This document shows positions 26,999 through 35,582 of a stretch of 64,000 bases of DNA, piece after piece. Position 1 is the stretch's first letter; each line of letters opens with the position of its first letter. The notes below the pieces were generated by a model. That model was given only the letters and a program-made list of their open reading frames with translations. It was not told the origin of the DNA and did no database searches. The DNA comes from Sinorhizobium kostiense. GTDB lineage: Bacteria; Pseudomonadota; Alphaproteobacteria; Rhizobiales; Rhizobiaceae. The position numbers and the translations under genes were made by a program. The stretch covers positions 186,001 to 250,000 of the forward strand of contig NZ_JAGILA010000007.1 of NCBI RefSeq assembly GCF_017874595.1, written 5' to 3'.

Positions 26999-27265
26999 AT
27001 GGTCGAGACGATTGGCGAAGCTTTCAGCCTCGGATGGCAACTCAAGGCGCGCTGTGCCTACGGCAAGCGCGAAGGCATGAAGTCCGTCCGCCAGTGCGGC
27101 TGGAGCTACGATCTAGACATGCTGACGTTGGTGGCGACGCGCGGCCGAGACTTTCCGCTTTCGCTGGTCGCCAGTCGGCTCCGATGTCCGCGGTGCGGCT
27201 CAAGATCGGTGGCCGTTGTGTTCATGCCGCCGTCGGAAGGAGATAAACGGCGAGGAGCGGCGTAA
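26999..27265 (+). CDS. Hypothetical protein with Cys-x2-Cys tail
   Basis: An 88-residue protein (MVETIGEAFSLGWQLKARCAYGKREGMKSVRQCGWSYDLD...). The C-terminal RLRCPRCGSRSVAVVFMPP and upstream KARCAYGKREG could form a four-Cys zinc site. The layout recalls short rhizobial proteins whose region before CPRCGSR reads like a helix over a polymerase-subunit fold. No good ribosome site precedes the ATG. Confidence 0.5.
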   Translation: MVETIGEAFSLGWQLKARCAYGKREGMKSVRQCGWSYDLDMLTLVATRGRDFPLSLVASRLRCPRCGSRSVAVVFMPPSEGDKRRGAA

Positions 27266-27498
27266 GTGTGTACGGAACGAAGCAGGCCGTTGCGGTTTGG
27301 AGCAGTTTTGCAGGTATGCCGACCAGGCGGCGCCTGCCTGCTCACTTGCGAGCGGAGGAATTCCGATGGCGCGCAGTACAAAGCAAAGGCTAATGAAGGC
27401 GGGCGAATTTTCCAGGACTACTGTGATTGTTGACCGCACCCTTCCCCGGCTCTTTTGGTGTTATCTTTGGAGACACGCTACGTAGAGAGGACCAATCC

Positions 27499-27687
27499 AT
27501 GTGGCTCGAACTGCACGACAGCAATGGACTGATTTTCGTCAACATGGACACTGTTACGCACTTCCAGCGGGTCGAAGGGCAGCGGCGCACGACTCTCGTC
27601 ACCTGCGCGACTAAAAGCGGAGCTTGCGTAACGCTCCAGGTTCAGGAGTCGCCGAAGGAGATCATGGCCATGATCAGCGAATTTTGA
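27499..27687 (+). CDS. Small hypothetical protein
   Basis: A 62-residue protein starting MWLELHDSNGLIFVNMDTVTHFQRVEGQ, with GAGAGGA well placed upstream. It is predicted to be mostly beta with a terminal helix (SPKEIMAMISEF), similar in plan to short rhizobial proteins with a single small beta sheet. Not recognised. Confidence 0.6.
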   Translation: MWLELHDSNGLIFVNMDTVTHFQRVEGQRRTTLVTCATKSGACVTLQVQESPKEIMAMISEF

Positions 27688-27786
27688 GGCAGGTTGGGGC
27701 CAGTATCACGAAATGCTGAAACCCATGCGGCTCAACAACGCAGCAGCGCCCGCGCGGCAGCAGCAAGGAAGATGGCGGCTGCTGGG

Positions 27787-27978
27787 CTAATACCTCCACC
27801 TCGGAGCGCGCTTCGCATTGTGAAGCAATTCAGAAGCCGTAGCAAAATCGCCGAAGATGACCGTTAGCCGCCGTTCTTCCTCCTGGCACAAGCGTTGCCT
27901 GCGGCAAAAATCGTGAATATTCCACACCTTAGTAGCAGACTGCTTGGAAAGCTCATCGGCTTCAACGCGTACAACCAT
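27787..27978 (-). CDS. Small hypothetical protein with strong AT-rich promoter
   Basis: A 63-residue, charged, helical protein (MVVRVEADELSKQSATKVWNIHDFCRRQRLCQEEERRLTVIFGDFATASELLHNAKRAPRWRY). The ATG follows GGGAGGAG. Upstream are a perfect -10 box TATAAT and two exact copies of a 12-base sequence (see 28011-28075). The compact basic end and duplicated operator-like sites would fit a small DNA-binding or antitoxin-like protein, but no known fold is recognised. Confidence 0.62.
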   Translation of the reverse strand: MVVRVEADELSKQSATKVWNIHDFCRRQRLCQEEERRLTVIFGDFATASELLHNAKRAPRWRY

Positions 27979-28010
27979 CTCGCTCCTCCCAAAGCTTAGG
28001 AAGTGAGATT

Positions 28011-28075
28011 ATTATACCAAAGTCTAGTGAAGCAAGAACAAAAGTAAGTATTACTTTTGCTTTAAGTATTACTTA
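28011..28075 (-). promoter_or_regulatory. Promoter and duplicated operator of the 63-residue gene
   Basis: On the minus strand TATAAT (28011-28016) lies 33 bases before the ATG at 27978. Further upstream the 12-mer TAAGTATTACTT occurs twice exactly (28045-28056 and 28063-28074), 18 bases start to start. The first sits in a longer dyad AAAAGTAA-gta-TTACTTTT (28040-28058), the second in TAAGT-att-ACTTA. Two repeated dyads behind the -35 area suggest binding of a dimeric regulator. Confidence 0.6.
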
Positions 28076-28104
28076 TCGCCTGGCGCTCTCCTCCTCTGGC
28101 GACA

Positions 28105-28418
28105 GCCGAGCTCTACACGCCGTCTTCAAGAGCCTATGACGGCTTGCCGGAGATCGATTATCCCTTCCACGACCGCGACGTCCTCGTCACCGCCTGCGGC
28201 CGCGTCTGCATGCACCGCAAGAAGATCAACATCTCGACCGTGCTCGCCGGTCAAAGGCTCGGAATCAAGGAGGTGGAGAGAGCCTGCCCCGGACTTGATC
28301 CGGGGGCATTTGGCTCGTCAGCTTCATGTATTATGATCTGGGATATATCGACCTGGAGCAGAGAACCTTGCAAACCATCGACAACCCGTTCGGCACGAGG
28401 TTGTCACCCATGTCTTAG
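28105..28418 (+). pseudogene. IS481-family transposase, C-terminal remnant
   Basis: Codons 28105-28278 give LPEIDYPFHDRDVLVTACGRVCMHRKKINISTVLAGQRLGIKEV, the conserved C-terminal part of IS481-type transposases. After an inserted palindrome the reading continues in another frame with IWLVSFMYYDLGYIDLEQRTLQTIDNPFGTRLSPMS and a TAG at 28416-28418. The catalytic DDE core is absent, so the element is dead. Confidence 0.82.
28287..28305. repeat. CCCCGGA-cttga-TCCGGGG hairpin inserted in the IS481 remnant
   Basis: A perfect 7-bp dyad with 5-base loop, part of an about 30-base insertion that separates the two transposase segments. Read in one frame it encodes CPGLDPG, a peptide seen where this rhizobial palindrome interrupts genes. 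Confidence 0.7.
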
Positions 28419-28462
28419 GTACAAACTGTTACCTATGTCTCCGGGCTGGACAAACATTTGAG

Positions 28463-28538
28463 TGGTGAGCGCGCAGGGATTCGAACCCTGGACCTACTGA
28501 TTAAAAGTCAGTTGCTCTACCGGCTGAGCTACGCGCTC
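28463..28538 (-). tRNA. tRNA-Lys (anticodon TTT)
   Basis: A 76-base cloverleaf with encoded CCA. The anticodon stem-loop is ACTGA-CTTTTAA-TCAGT, anticodon TTT; the acceptor pairs GAGCGCG with CGCGCTC. The IS481 remnant ends about 45 bases beyond its 3' end, so the tRNA may have been a hot spot for insertions. The following 270 bases up to ccdA show no gene. Confidence 0.97.
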
Positions 28539-28808
28539 CCGTCGACCGAGCGCGAAGCTCGGCGGAAGTGGGCGGACATATGCACGCGCCTTTCGTGCCG
28601 GTCAACCAAAAATTCGCACGAAACCATCAATAATAGGCGCGCCCTCCCGATCCAATGAACCGCGGGCGATCCGTTCTTTGGCGGGGCTTACGCGATCATT
28701 TTCAGAATGCGTCACGCATGCGGCAAATTGATCGCCGAAAGGTGATTGGTTTCCCATTATATATGCGCTTAAGAAGGCAGCGAGCCTGAGCGCCGGAGTT
28801 TCTGAACC

Positions 28809-29555
28809 TTGTCGATTGCCGATATATCCATCTGGACCGCCATTCTCGCGGGCGCTCTGTCGTTTCTCTCGCCTTGCGTCCTGCCGCTCGTACCGCCCTA
28901 TCTCTGCTACATGGCCGGCGTCTCGGTGGACCAGTTCAGGGGCGGCAATGCGGTCGCGGTGGCGAGCACGCGCAGGGCGGTGCTGCCGGCCGCATTGTTC
29001 TTCACGCTCGGATTTGCGACCGTCTTCGTCGCGCTCGGGGCAGGGGCGTCCTCGATCGGCCTTTTGCTGCGGCAACATATCGACCTGCTGTCACGCATTG
29101 GCGGCATCATCATCATCATCATGGGGCTGCATTTCCTCGGCGTCTTCCGCATCGGCTTGCTCGCCCGGGAGGCGCGTTTCCATGGTGGCGGGAAGCCGGC
29201 GACGTTGTCCGGCGCCTATATCATGGGCCTTGCCTTCGCCTTCGGCTGGACGCCGTGCATCGGCCCCGTGCTCGGCACCATCCTGGGCGTCGCGGCCGCG
29301 CGCGACACCGTCGGCGACGGCGCGTTGCTGCTCGCGATCTATTCGCTCGGCCTTGCCGTTCCGTTCTGGATCGCCGCGGGCTTTTCAGGCGCCTTCATGC
29401 GCTTCCTGTTACGCTTCCGGCGTCACCTCGGGCTCGTCGAGAAGCTGATGGGTGCCTTGCTCGTCGCTGCCGGCCTGGCCTTCCTCTTCGGTTTCGTCAG
29501 CGCCGTGGCGATCTGGTTCCAGCAGACTTTCCCCATCCTGTCGCAAATCGGCTAG
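28809..29555 (+). CDS. ccdA: Cytochrome c biogenesis protein CcdA
   Basis: A 248-residue inner-membrane protein with six transmembrane helices that passes electrons from thioredoxin to periplasmic thiol proteins for cytochrome c maturation. The two redox Cys lie in LSFLSPCVLPLVPPYL (helix 1) and FGWTPCIGPVLG (helix 4), as in the family. The start is TTG: a stop codon lies just two codons upstream in frame and MSIADISIWTAILAG begins the first helix, so no other start is plausible. Relevant to the c-type cytochrome encoded further on. Confidence 0.94.
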   Translation: MSIADISIWTAILAGALSFLSPCVLPLVPPYLCYMAGVSVDQFRGGNAVAVASTRRAVLPAALFFTLGFATVFVALGAGASSIGLLLRQHIDLLSRIGGIIIIIMGLHFLGVFRIGLLAREARFHGGGKPATLSGAYIMGLAFAFGWTPCIGPVLGTILGVAAARDTVGDGALLLAIYSLGLAVPFWIAAGFSGAFMRFLLRFRRHLGLVEKLMGALLVAAGLAFLFGFVSAVAIWFQQTFPILSQIG

Positions 29556-29570
29556 GTGGTGGCGACAAGT

Positions 29571-29600
29571 CCCCCCTCTGGCCGGCGGGCCAGAGGGGGG
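29571..29600. terminator. Bidirectional hairpin between ccdA and ubiH-like gene
   Basis: CCCCCCTCTGGCC pairs perfectly over 13 bases with GGCCAGAGGGGGG around GGCG, midway between two convergent genes. No T-tract follows on either strand, so termination may be rho-assisted. Confidence 0.6.
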
Positions 29601-29612
29601 AAGGCCGCCGTC

Positions 29613-30824
29613 CTAGGCGGTCTTCCTGGTGAACGTCTCCCGCAGGCTCTCCTTGATCGACTGCAGCGCACTGCCGGGATGAATGCCCTCGCGCATCAGC
29701 AGCCCCCGCAGCGGTCCGGCCGAGGAGAGAAGTTGAAGACCGACCGCGCGCATCGCCTGGACCGGCAGGAAACTGGAGAGCAGCGAACGGTTGAGGAGGT
29801 CGACGCTTGCCGTGCGGCTGACGATATCGATACGGCGGCGGCTGTCGAAGCGGTCGCCCGTGTCAGCCGGCAGGCGGCGGCCGGTCGGAGATCCAACGAG
29901 TTCGGCGACCGTCATAACGTCGCGCAGACTGAGATTGAGCCCCTGGGCGCCGATCGGCGGAAACGCATGCGCGGCCTCGCCGACCAGCATCACCCTTCCC
30001 TTGCCGAAGCGCCGGGCCGTCATGCCGGTGAGCGGGAAGGATTGCGGTTTGCCCTCGACGGTCACCTTGCCGAGTATGGACTGCATCCGGTCCTCGATGG
30101 TGCGCGAAAGCACGTCCAGCGGCAATTGCAGCGTTTCCTCCGCGTCGCGCGGCTTCTGGACCCAGACGAGGCTCGAGCGGTCACCCGGAAGCGGTACCTG
30201 CGTGAAGGGCCCGCTTACCGTGTGGAACTCCGTCGAAACCTCCTGATGCGGGAGCTCGTGCGCGAAGTTCAGGACGACGGCCGCCTGCGGATAGGACCAG
30301 GTGAACGTTTCGATGTCGGCTGCTTCCCGAACGGCCGAGCGCCTGCCGTCGGCGCCGACGATCAGATCCGCAGTGAGCATTCGCCCGTCCTCGAGGCCGA
30401 CTCGTACTTCCACTTCGCCGAAGTCGAAGACAGTCGCCGCGACCGGCACCCGCTCGAGCGTGGGCAGGCTCGCCTCGTGCTTTTCGAGGATCTCGAGGAA
30501 GGGCGCGTTGGGGATGTTGTGGCCGAAGGCTTCCAGGCCCACTTCCGCGGCGCGGAAGTTGACGGGCGGCGCGCGCAGCAGCCGCTTCGTTGCGTCGATG
30601 ATGTGAATGGCGACGAGCGGTGCCGTCAACGGAGCGACATCGTCCCAGATGCCGAGCGTCTTCAAATATTCGATGGACTGATCCATCAACGCCGTGGTGC
30701 GACCGTCGGCAATCGCCGGTCGCGGACCGATGAGCGCCACGCGATGCCCCTCGCGGGCAAGAGCGATCGCGGCCAGCGAGCCGGCAAGCCCGGCCCCGAT
30801 GATGACGATGTCGTAATGCTCCAT
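29613..30824 (-). CDS. UbiH/UbiF-family FAD-dependent hydroxylase
   Basis: This 403-residue flavoprotein monooxygenase probably hydroxylates a ring position in ubiquinone synthesis. It shows the FAD dinucleotide motif DIVIIGAGLAGSLAAIALAREG, the DG motif VGADGRRSAVREAA and the second FAD motif GKGRVMLVGEAAHAFPPIGAQGLNLSLRD. The start MEHYDIV at 30824 begins directly at the FAD fold; an upstream start at 30863 adds unconserved sequence. Which ring position it acts on (UbiH, UbiF or UbiL type) cannot be told from sequence alone. Confidence 0.88.
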   Translation of the reverse strand: MEHYDIVIIGAGLAGSLAAIALAREGHRVALIGPRPAIADGRTTALMDQSIEYLKTLGIWDDVAPLTAPLVAIHIIDATKRLLRAPPVNFRAAEVGLEAFGHNIPNAPFLEILEKHEASLPTLERVPVAATVFDFGEVEVRVGLEDGRMLTADLIVGADGRRSAVREAADIETFTWSYPQAAVVLNFAHELPHQEVSTEFHTVSGPFTQVPLPGDRSSLVWVQKPRDAEETLQLPLDVLSRTIEDRMQSILGKVTVEGKPQSFPLTGMTARRFGKGRVMLVGEAAHAFPPIGAQGLNLSLRDVMTVAELVGSPTGRRLPADTGDRFDSRRRIDIVSRTASVDLLNRSLLSSFLPVQAMRAVGLQLLSSAGPLRGLLMREGIHPGSALQSIKESLRETFTRKTA

Positions 30825-31057
30825 GGCCGACAGCACCCTCTTAGCGGCGGTCGCCCGCCTCATTTTCCAGTAGCCGCCTTTCTACCCCCTTAGCTCATTG
30901 AAATAAATGGGCTCGATCGAGAGCGGCCATTGCACCCGCATGTCCACAAGACAATCCCCGTTGAGGCTTGACTTGCTTTGTTTTTGCTGGCGATGCCCGG
31001 CAAAGGGTGCATATTACCGCTGATGCAGTCGGAGACGGTGTGAATTGCTGCATGGTG

Positions 31058-31089
31058 GCTGAAAAGACGAAAAGCTGAAAAGACGAACA
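31058..31089 (+). repeat. 16-base tandem repeat upstream of pcs
   Basis: GCTGAAAAGACGAAAA (31058-31073) is followed immediately by GCTGAAAAGACGAACA (31074-31089). It lies 21 bases before the pcs ATG, in the transcribed leader if transcription starts near the CTTGAC word at about 30967. Confidence 0.7.
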
Positions 31090-31110
31090 AGTGATGGGCG
31101 GCATTCGCGG

Positions 31111-31836
31111 ATGAAATTCTTCAACTACAGACGCGTCCCCTACGCCGAGATCCGCGCTTTTTCCGTGCATGTCCTGACGGCGTCGGGTTCCTTCCTCGCC
31201 TTTCTCGGCGTCGTGGCGGCGGCCGAGCATCGTTTCGTCGACATGTTCTGGTGGCTGGGCCTGGCGCTGCTCGTCGACGGCATCGACGGGCCGATCGCGC
31301 GCAAGGTGCAGGTCAAGGAAGTGCTGCCGAACTGGTCGGGCGACACGCTCGACAATGTCATCGACTATGTGACCTATGTCCTGCTGCCGGCTTTCGCGCT
31401 CTATCAAAGCGGCATGATCGGGGAACCCTGGTCCTTCGTGGCGGCCGGCGCCATCGTGGTATCGAGCGCCATCTACTATGCCGACATGGGCATGAAAACG
31501 GATGAGTATTTCTTCTCCGGCTTTCCGGTCGTCTGGAACATGGTCGTCTTCACGCTGTTTGTCATCCAGGCGAGCGAAGTGACGGCATCCATCGTCGTTT
31601 TCCTGTCGGTCGTCTTGACCTTCCTGCCGATCAATTTTCTGCATCCGGTGCGGGTGAAGCGATTGCGATCTCTCAATCTCGCGGTGTTTTTCCTCTGGTC
31701 GGCTCTCGGCATTTACGCGCTGCTCCTGCATTTCGAGACGCCGATGTGGGTCGCCGCCGGGGTTGTAGCGACTGGGATCTATCTCTACGTCATCGGTTTC
31801 ATTCTGCAGCTTTTCCCAAATCTCGGGCGGGGCTAG
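31111..31836 (+). CDS. pcs: Phosphatidylcholine synthase
   Basis: A 241-residue inner-membrane enzyme condensing CDP-diacylglycerol with choline to give phosphatidylcholine, a pathway typical of rhizobia and Brucella. It has about eight hydrophobic segments and the Pcs variant of the CDP-alcohol phosphotransferase signature: LLVDGIDGPIARKVQVK followed by LPNWSGDTLDNVIDYVTYV, in which the spacing between AR and the G-x3-D-x3-D part is longer than in other family members. The length equals that known for Sinorhizobium Pcs. The upstream 250 bases hold a possible CTTGAC box and a tandem repeat. Confidence 0.94.
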   Translation: MKFFNYRRVPYAEIRAFSVHVLTASGSFLAFLGVVAAAEHRFVDMFWWLGLALLVDGIDGPIARKVQVKEVLPNWSGDTLDNVIDYVTYVLLPAFALYQSGMIGEPWSFVAAGAIVVSSAIYYADMGMKTDEYFFSGFPVVWNMVVFTLFVIQASEVTASIVVFLSVVLTFLPINFLHPVRVKRLRSLNLAVFFLWSALGIYALLLHFETPMWVAAGVVATGIYLYVIGFILQLFPNLGRG

Positions 31837-31903
31837 AGGGGCGGGAACCGCGCGCATCTTCGCTCGGGTCCCCTTTCGTTTTTCTGAAATCAAGGAGTTG
31901 CTC

Positions 31904-32881
31904 ATGGCACAGGCGATCGTCATCCGCGAGCTCGGCGGGCCGGAAGTTCTGAAGATGGAAGGGGTGACGCTGGCGCCGCCCGGGCCGGGCGAGGTTCAGA
32001 TCCGTCAGGTGGCGATCGGTCTCAATTTCATCGACGTCTACTTCCGCACCGGCCTCTACAAATCGGCAAAGGGCCTGCCCTTCGTTCCCGGCAAGGAGGG
32101 GGCGGGGATCGTCACGGCCGTCGGCGACGGCGTCGGTCTTTTTTCGGTCGGCGATCGCGTGGCATACGCCTCCGCCGACGGCGCCTATGCGAGCGAGCGC
32201 AACGTCGATGCGTCGCAGCTGGTCAGGGTTCCCGAGGGGATCAGCCTCGAGACGGCGGCGGCGATGATGCTGAAGGGCATGACGGCGCAATACCTTCTGA
32301 ACCAGACTTTCAAGGTTGGTCCGGAGACGACGCTGCTTTTCCATGCGGCGGCCGGCGGCGTCGGCCTCATCGCCGGCCAATGGGCCAAGGCACTCGGCGC
32401 GACGGTGATCGGCACGGCGGGTTCTCAGGAGAAGATCGAGCTCGCCCTTGCCCACGGCTACGACCACGTCATCAACTACAATGCGGAGAACTTCGTCGAT
32501 CGCGTGAAGGAGCTGACGGGCGGCCGCGGCGTCGATGTCGTTTACGATTCGGTTGGCCGCGACACCTTCCCCGGCTCGCTCGACTGTATAAGACCGCGTG
32601 GCATGTGGGTGAGTTTCGGCAATTCTTCCGGCCCGGTGGACGCCTTCAGCATCGGCATTCTCGCGCAGAAGGGCTCGCTCTTTGCCACTCGGCCGACGCT
32701 CTTCGGTTACATTGCGACGAGACCCGCACTGGAGGCGTGTGCAAATTCCCTGTTTGATGTTGTGCAAAGCAACAAAGTGCGTATCAATATCAATCAGACC
32801 TATCCGCTCGCCGAGGCCGGCCGAGCGCATACGGATCTCGAAACAAGAAAAACGAGTGGAACGACATTGCTGATTCCCTGA
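31904..32881 (+). CDS. qor: NAD(P)H:quinone oxidoreductase (zeta-crystallin type)
   Basis: A 325-residue medium-chain dehydrogenase/reductase without zinc-binding Cys residues, as in Qor. It has the N-terminal GroES-like domain (GPGEVQIRQVAIGLNFIDVYFRTGLY) and a Rossmann core with AAAGGVGLIAGQWAKALGATVIGTAG. Qor catalyses one-electron reduction of quinones by NADPH. The ATG at 31904 follows AAGGAG at 6 bases. It lies 67 bases after pcs on the same strand. Confidence 0.9.
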   Translation: MAQAIVIRELGGPEVLKMEGVTLAPPGPGEVQIRQVAIGLNFIDVYFRTGLYKSAKGLPFVPGKEGAGIVTAVGDGVGLFSVGDRVAYASADGAYASERNVDASQLVRVPEGISLETAAAMMLKGMTAQYLLNQTFKVGPETTLLFHAAAGGVGLIAGQWAKALGATVIGTAGSQEKIELALAHGYDHVINYNAENFVDRVKELTGGRGVDVVYDSVGRDTFPGSLDCIRPRGMWVSFGNSSGPVDAFSIGILAQKGSLFATRPTLFGYIATRPALEACANSLFDVVQSNKVRININQTYPLAEAGRAHTDLETRKTSGTTLLIP

Positions 32882-32923
32882 TCGTTGCCTGGACGGCTGG
32901 GAATTGAGGGGAAAGAGGGCGGC

Positions 32924-34498
32924 GTGCCTGTGAAGGGATCAACTGCGAGCGGCCCGTTGCTGGCCGTGCGCAACCTGACGAAATTGTTCGGCTCGTTCGC
33001 AGCCTGCAATGCGATCGATCTGCAGATAGAATCCGGAGAAATCCACGCGCTCCTCGGCGAAAACGGGGCGGGGAAATCCACCCTGGTGAAGATGCTGTTC
33101 GGCGTGTTGGCGCCGACAGCGGGCGAAATCCTGTGGAAGGGCGACGCAGTCCGGATAGCGAGCCCCGGTGACGCACGCAAGCTCGGCATCGGCATGGTGT
33201 TCCAGCATTTCTCGTTGTTCGAGGCGCTGACGGTTGCCGAGAACATTGCTCTGTCGATGGACCGGAACGTTTCGCTCGGGCGGGTCGCCGAAGAGGCCTC
33301 GCGACTTTCTCGCGCCTATGGCTTGCCGCTCGATCCGAAAGCACATGTCGCCGACCTTTCCGTTGGCGAAAGGCAGCGTATCGAAATCGTGCGTGCGCTC
33401 CTGCAGAATCCGCAGCTTATCATTCTTGACGAACCAACCTCGGTATTGACGCCGCAGGAAGCCGACCGTCTTTTCGAGACGTTGTATAAGCTGAAAGCGG
33501 AGGGAAGGTCCGTCCTCTATATCAGTCACCGGCTCGAGGAGGTGCAGCGACTTTGCGATCGCGCCACCGTATTGAGGCACGGCCAGGTGACGGGTGCCTG
33601 CGACCCGCGCGCGGAGACGCCGGCCTCGCTCGCCCGAATGATGGTCGGAAGCGAAGTCGCGGCCGTCACCCCCGAGGGAACGAACACCAAGGGGGCGGTG
33701 CAACTGGAGGTGCGGCATCTCTCGGTCGCCGCGCGCACGCCTTTCGCGGTCTCGCTGAAGAATGTCTCTCTCAAGGTGCGGGCCGGCGAGGTCCTGGCGA
33801 TCGCAGGTGTTGCCGGCAACGGTCAGAGCGAGCTTTTCGACGCGCTTTCGGGCGAGTATCCGGTGGCCGACGACAATGCCGTGCACATCCGACAAACGCC
33901 GGTCGGGACAAAGGGCATCAACGCGCGACGGCTGATGGGTGCCGGTTTCGTGCCGGAGGAGAGACACGGCCACGCCGCGGTTTCGGCACTTCCGCTTTCC
34001 GATAATCTGGTTCTCGCGCGCAACCAGTCGGACCGCCGCGCCTTTCTCGGCGGCGGCTTCCTGAAGGTCATCCGCCAAGATGCGGTGAAGGCCGCGACCA
34101 GGCGGATCTCCGAGAACATGGATGTCCGCAAGAGCGGTGACGATCCGCCGGCCGCATCGCTTTCGGGCGGCAATCTCCAGAAGTTCATCGTCGGACGCGA
34201 ACTCGACCGCGAGCCATCGGTGCTTGTCGTCAACCAGCCGACCTGGGGCGTCGACGCGGGTGCCGCCAGCCGCATCCGCCGGGCGCTGGTCGATCTCGCC
34301 AAGGCGGGCTCCGCCGTCCTGGTAATCAGCCAGGATCTCGACGAGATTTTCGAGGTGGCGACGGAGATCGCGGTGATCAGCGACGGCCGGCTATCGGATG
34401 CCTATCCGGCGCGGGAGCTTTCGCGCGAGAAGATCGGTCTGCTGATGGGCGGCCTACATGGGCTGACTGAAGGCGCGGGGGCGGCACATGCGCATTGA
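32924..34498 (+). CDS. ABC importer ATP-binding protein, nucleoside/BMP type
   Basis: A 524-residue tandem ATPase. Domain 1 has Walker A GENGAGKST, signature LSVGERQRIEI and Walker B LIILDEPTS. Domain 2 has a degenerate Walker A (GVAGNGQSE), signature LSGGNLQKFIVGREL and a Walker B with Asn-Gln (VLVVNQPTWGVD), the pattern of sugar/nucleoside (YufO/NupO-like) ATPases in which the second site is weak. The GTG at 32924 after AAAGAGGGC is preferred; 32885 (TTG) is also open. It overlaps the next permease by 11 bases. Confidence 0.9.
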   Translation: MPVKGSTASGPLLAVRNLTKLFGSFAACNAIDLQIESGEIHALLGENGAGKSTLVKMLFGVLAPTAGEILWKGDAVRIASPGDARKLGIGMVFQHFSLFEALTVAENIALSMDRNVSLGRVAEEASRLSRAYGLPLDPKAHVADLSVGERQRIEIVRALLQNPQLIILDEPTSVLTPQEADRLFETLYKLKAEGRSVLYISHRLEEVQRLCDRATVLRHGQVTGACDPRAETPASLARMMVGSEVAAVTPEGTNTKGAVQLEVRHLSVAARTPFAVSLKNVSLKVRAGEVLAIAGVAGNGQSELFDALSGEYPVADDNAVHIRQTPVGTKGINARRLMGAGFVPEERHGHAAVSALPLSDNLVLARNQSDRRAFLGGGFLKVIRQDAVKAATRRISENMDVRKSGDDPPAASLSGGNLQKFIVGRELDREPSVLVVNQPTWGVDAGAASRIRRALVDLAKAGSAVLVISQDLDEIFEVATEIAVISDGRLSDAYPARELSREKIGLLMGGLHGLTEGAGAAHAH

Positions 34499-35582
34499 GC
34501 TCGAAAAGCGCGCCAAGGTCTCGATCCTGTTCTCGATCCTTTCGCCTTTCATCGCCTTCGCCTTGACCCTCGTCTTTGGCGGCATCATGTTCGCGCTCCT
34601 CGGCAAGAACCCGGCGATCGCGCTCTACAGCTACTTCGTCGAGCCGCTGATCGAAGTCTGGTCGTTGCATGAACTGGCGATCAAGGCGGCGCCGCTGATC
34701 CTGATCGGCGTCGGGCTTTCGGTCTGCTTCCGCTCCAACAATTGGAACATCGGTGCGGAAGGCCAATTCATTATGGGCGCGATCGCCGGCTCCATTCTGC
34801 CCGTGGTGTTCTACGATTGGCAATCGCCGCTGATGCTGCCGCTGATGCTCGTTCTAGGCATGATCGGCGGTGCGCTCTTCGCGGCGATCCCGGCCTTCCT
34901 GAAGGCGCATATGAACACCAACGAGATCCTGACGAGCCTGATGTTGGTCTATGTCGCCCAGCTCTTCCTCGACTGGCTGGTGCGCGGCCCCTGGCGCAAT
35001 CCGGAGGGTATGAACTTTCCGGAAACGCGGCGCTTCGCAGCCGATGCGATCCTGCCGGAGATGCTCGCCTCCGGGCGCGCCAATTGGGGCTTTGCCTTCG
35101 CCATCATCGCGGCCGTGCTCGTCTGGTTCATGATGCGCTACACGCTCAAGGGCTTCGAGGTCGCCGTTCTCGGCCAGTCCGCGCGGGCAGGGCGCTTCGC
35201 AGGCTTCTCGTCGCGCAAGATGATCTGGTTTTCCATGCTCTTTTCCGGCGCACTCGCGGGGCTTGCCGGCATTGCCGAAGTGAGCGGTGCGATCCAACAA
35301 TTACGGCCGGTGATTTCGCCCGGTTACGGTTTCACGGCGATCATCGTCGCCTTCCTGGGGCGCCTCAACCCAATCGGCATCATCGCCGCCGGCCTCGTGC
35401 TGGCGCTCACCTATCTCGGAGGCGAGGCAGCACAGCTTTCGATCGGCGTGTCTGACAAGGTGACGCGCGTCTTTCAGGGACTGCTGCTCTTCTTCGTGCT
35501 CTCCTGCGATACACTCATCCATTATCGCATCCGGCTCGTGTGGGAGAGACTTCCGGCGATCAAGACGGATGAGGCGCACTGA
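34488..35582 (+). CDS. ABC importer permease 1, nucleoside/BMP type
   Basis: This 364-residue BPD_transp_2 permease has about ten hydrophobic segments and the family core SVCFRSNNWNIGAEGQFIMGAIAG, typical of YufP/NupP-like subunits that partner BMP binding proteins. It overlaps both neighbours (11 bases upstream, TGATG downstream), so the operon is translated as a coupled set. Confidence 0.9.
   Translation: MRIELEKRAKVSILFSILSPFIAFALTLVFGGIMFALLGKNPAIALYSYFVEPLIEVWSLHELAIKAAPLILIGVGLSVCFRSNNWNIGAEGQFIMGAIAGSILPVVFYDWQSPLMLPLMLVLGMIGGALFAAIPAFLKAHMNTNEILTSLMLVYVAQLFLDWLVRGPWRNPEGMNFPETRRFAADAILPEMLASGRANWGFAFAIIAAVLVWFMMRYTLKGFEVAVLGQSARAGRFAGFSSRKMIWFSMLFSGALAGLAGIAEVSGAIQQLRPVISPGYGFTAIIVAFLGRLNPIGIIAAGLVLALTYLGGEAAQLSIGVSDKVTRVFQGLLLFFVLSCDTLIHYRIRLVWERLPAIKTDEAH

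Noticed and set aside
27366-27485. Short frame MARSTKQRLMKAGEF...
   Set aside because: No good ribosome site, it sits directly in front of the better supported 62-residue gene, and the protein shows no recognisable feature.
29556-30893. Plus-strand open frame opposite the UbiH-like gene
   Set aside because: Antisense shadow; the minus strand has complete FAD motifs.
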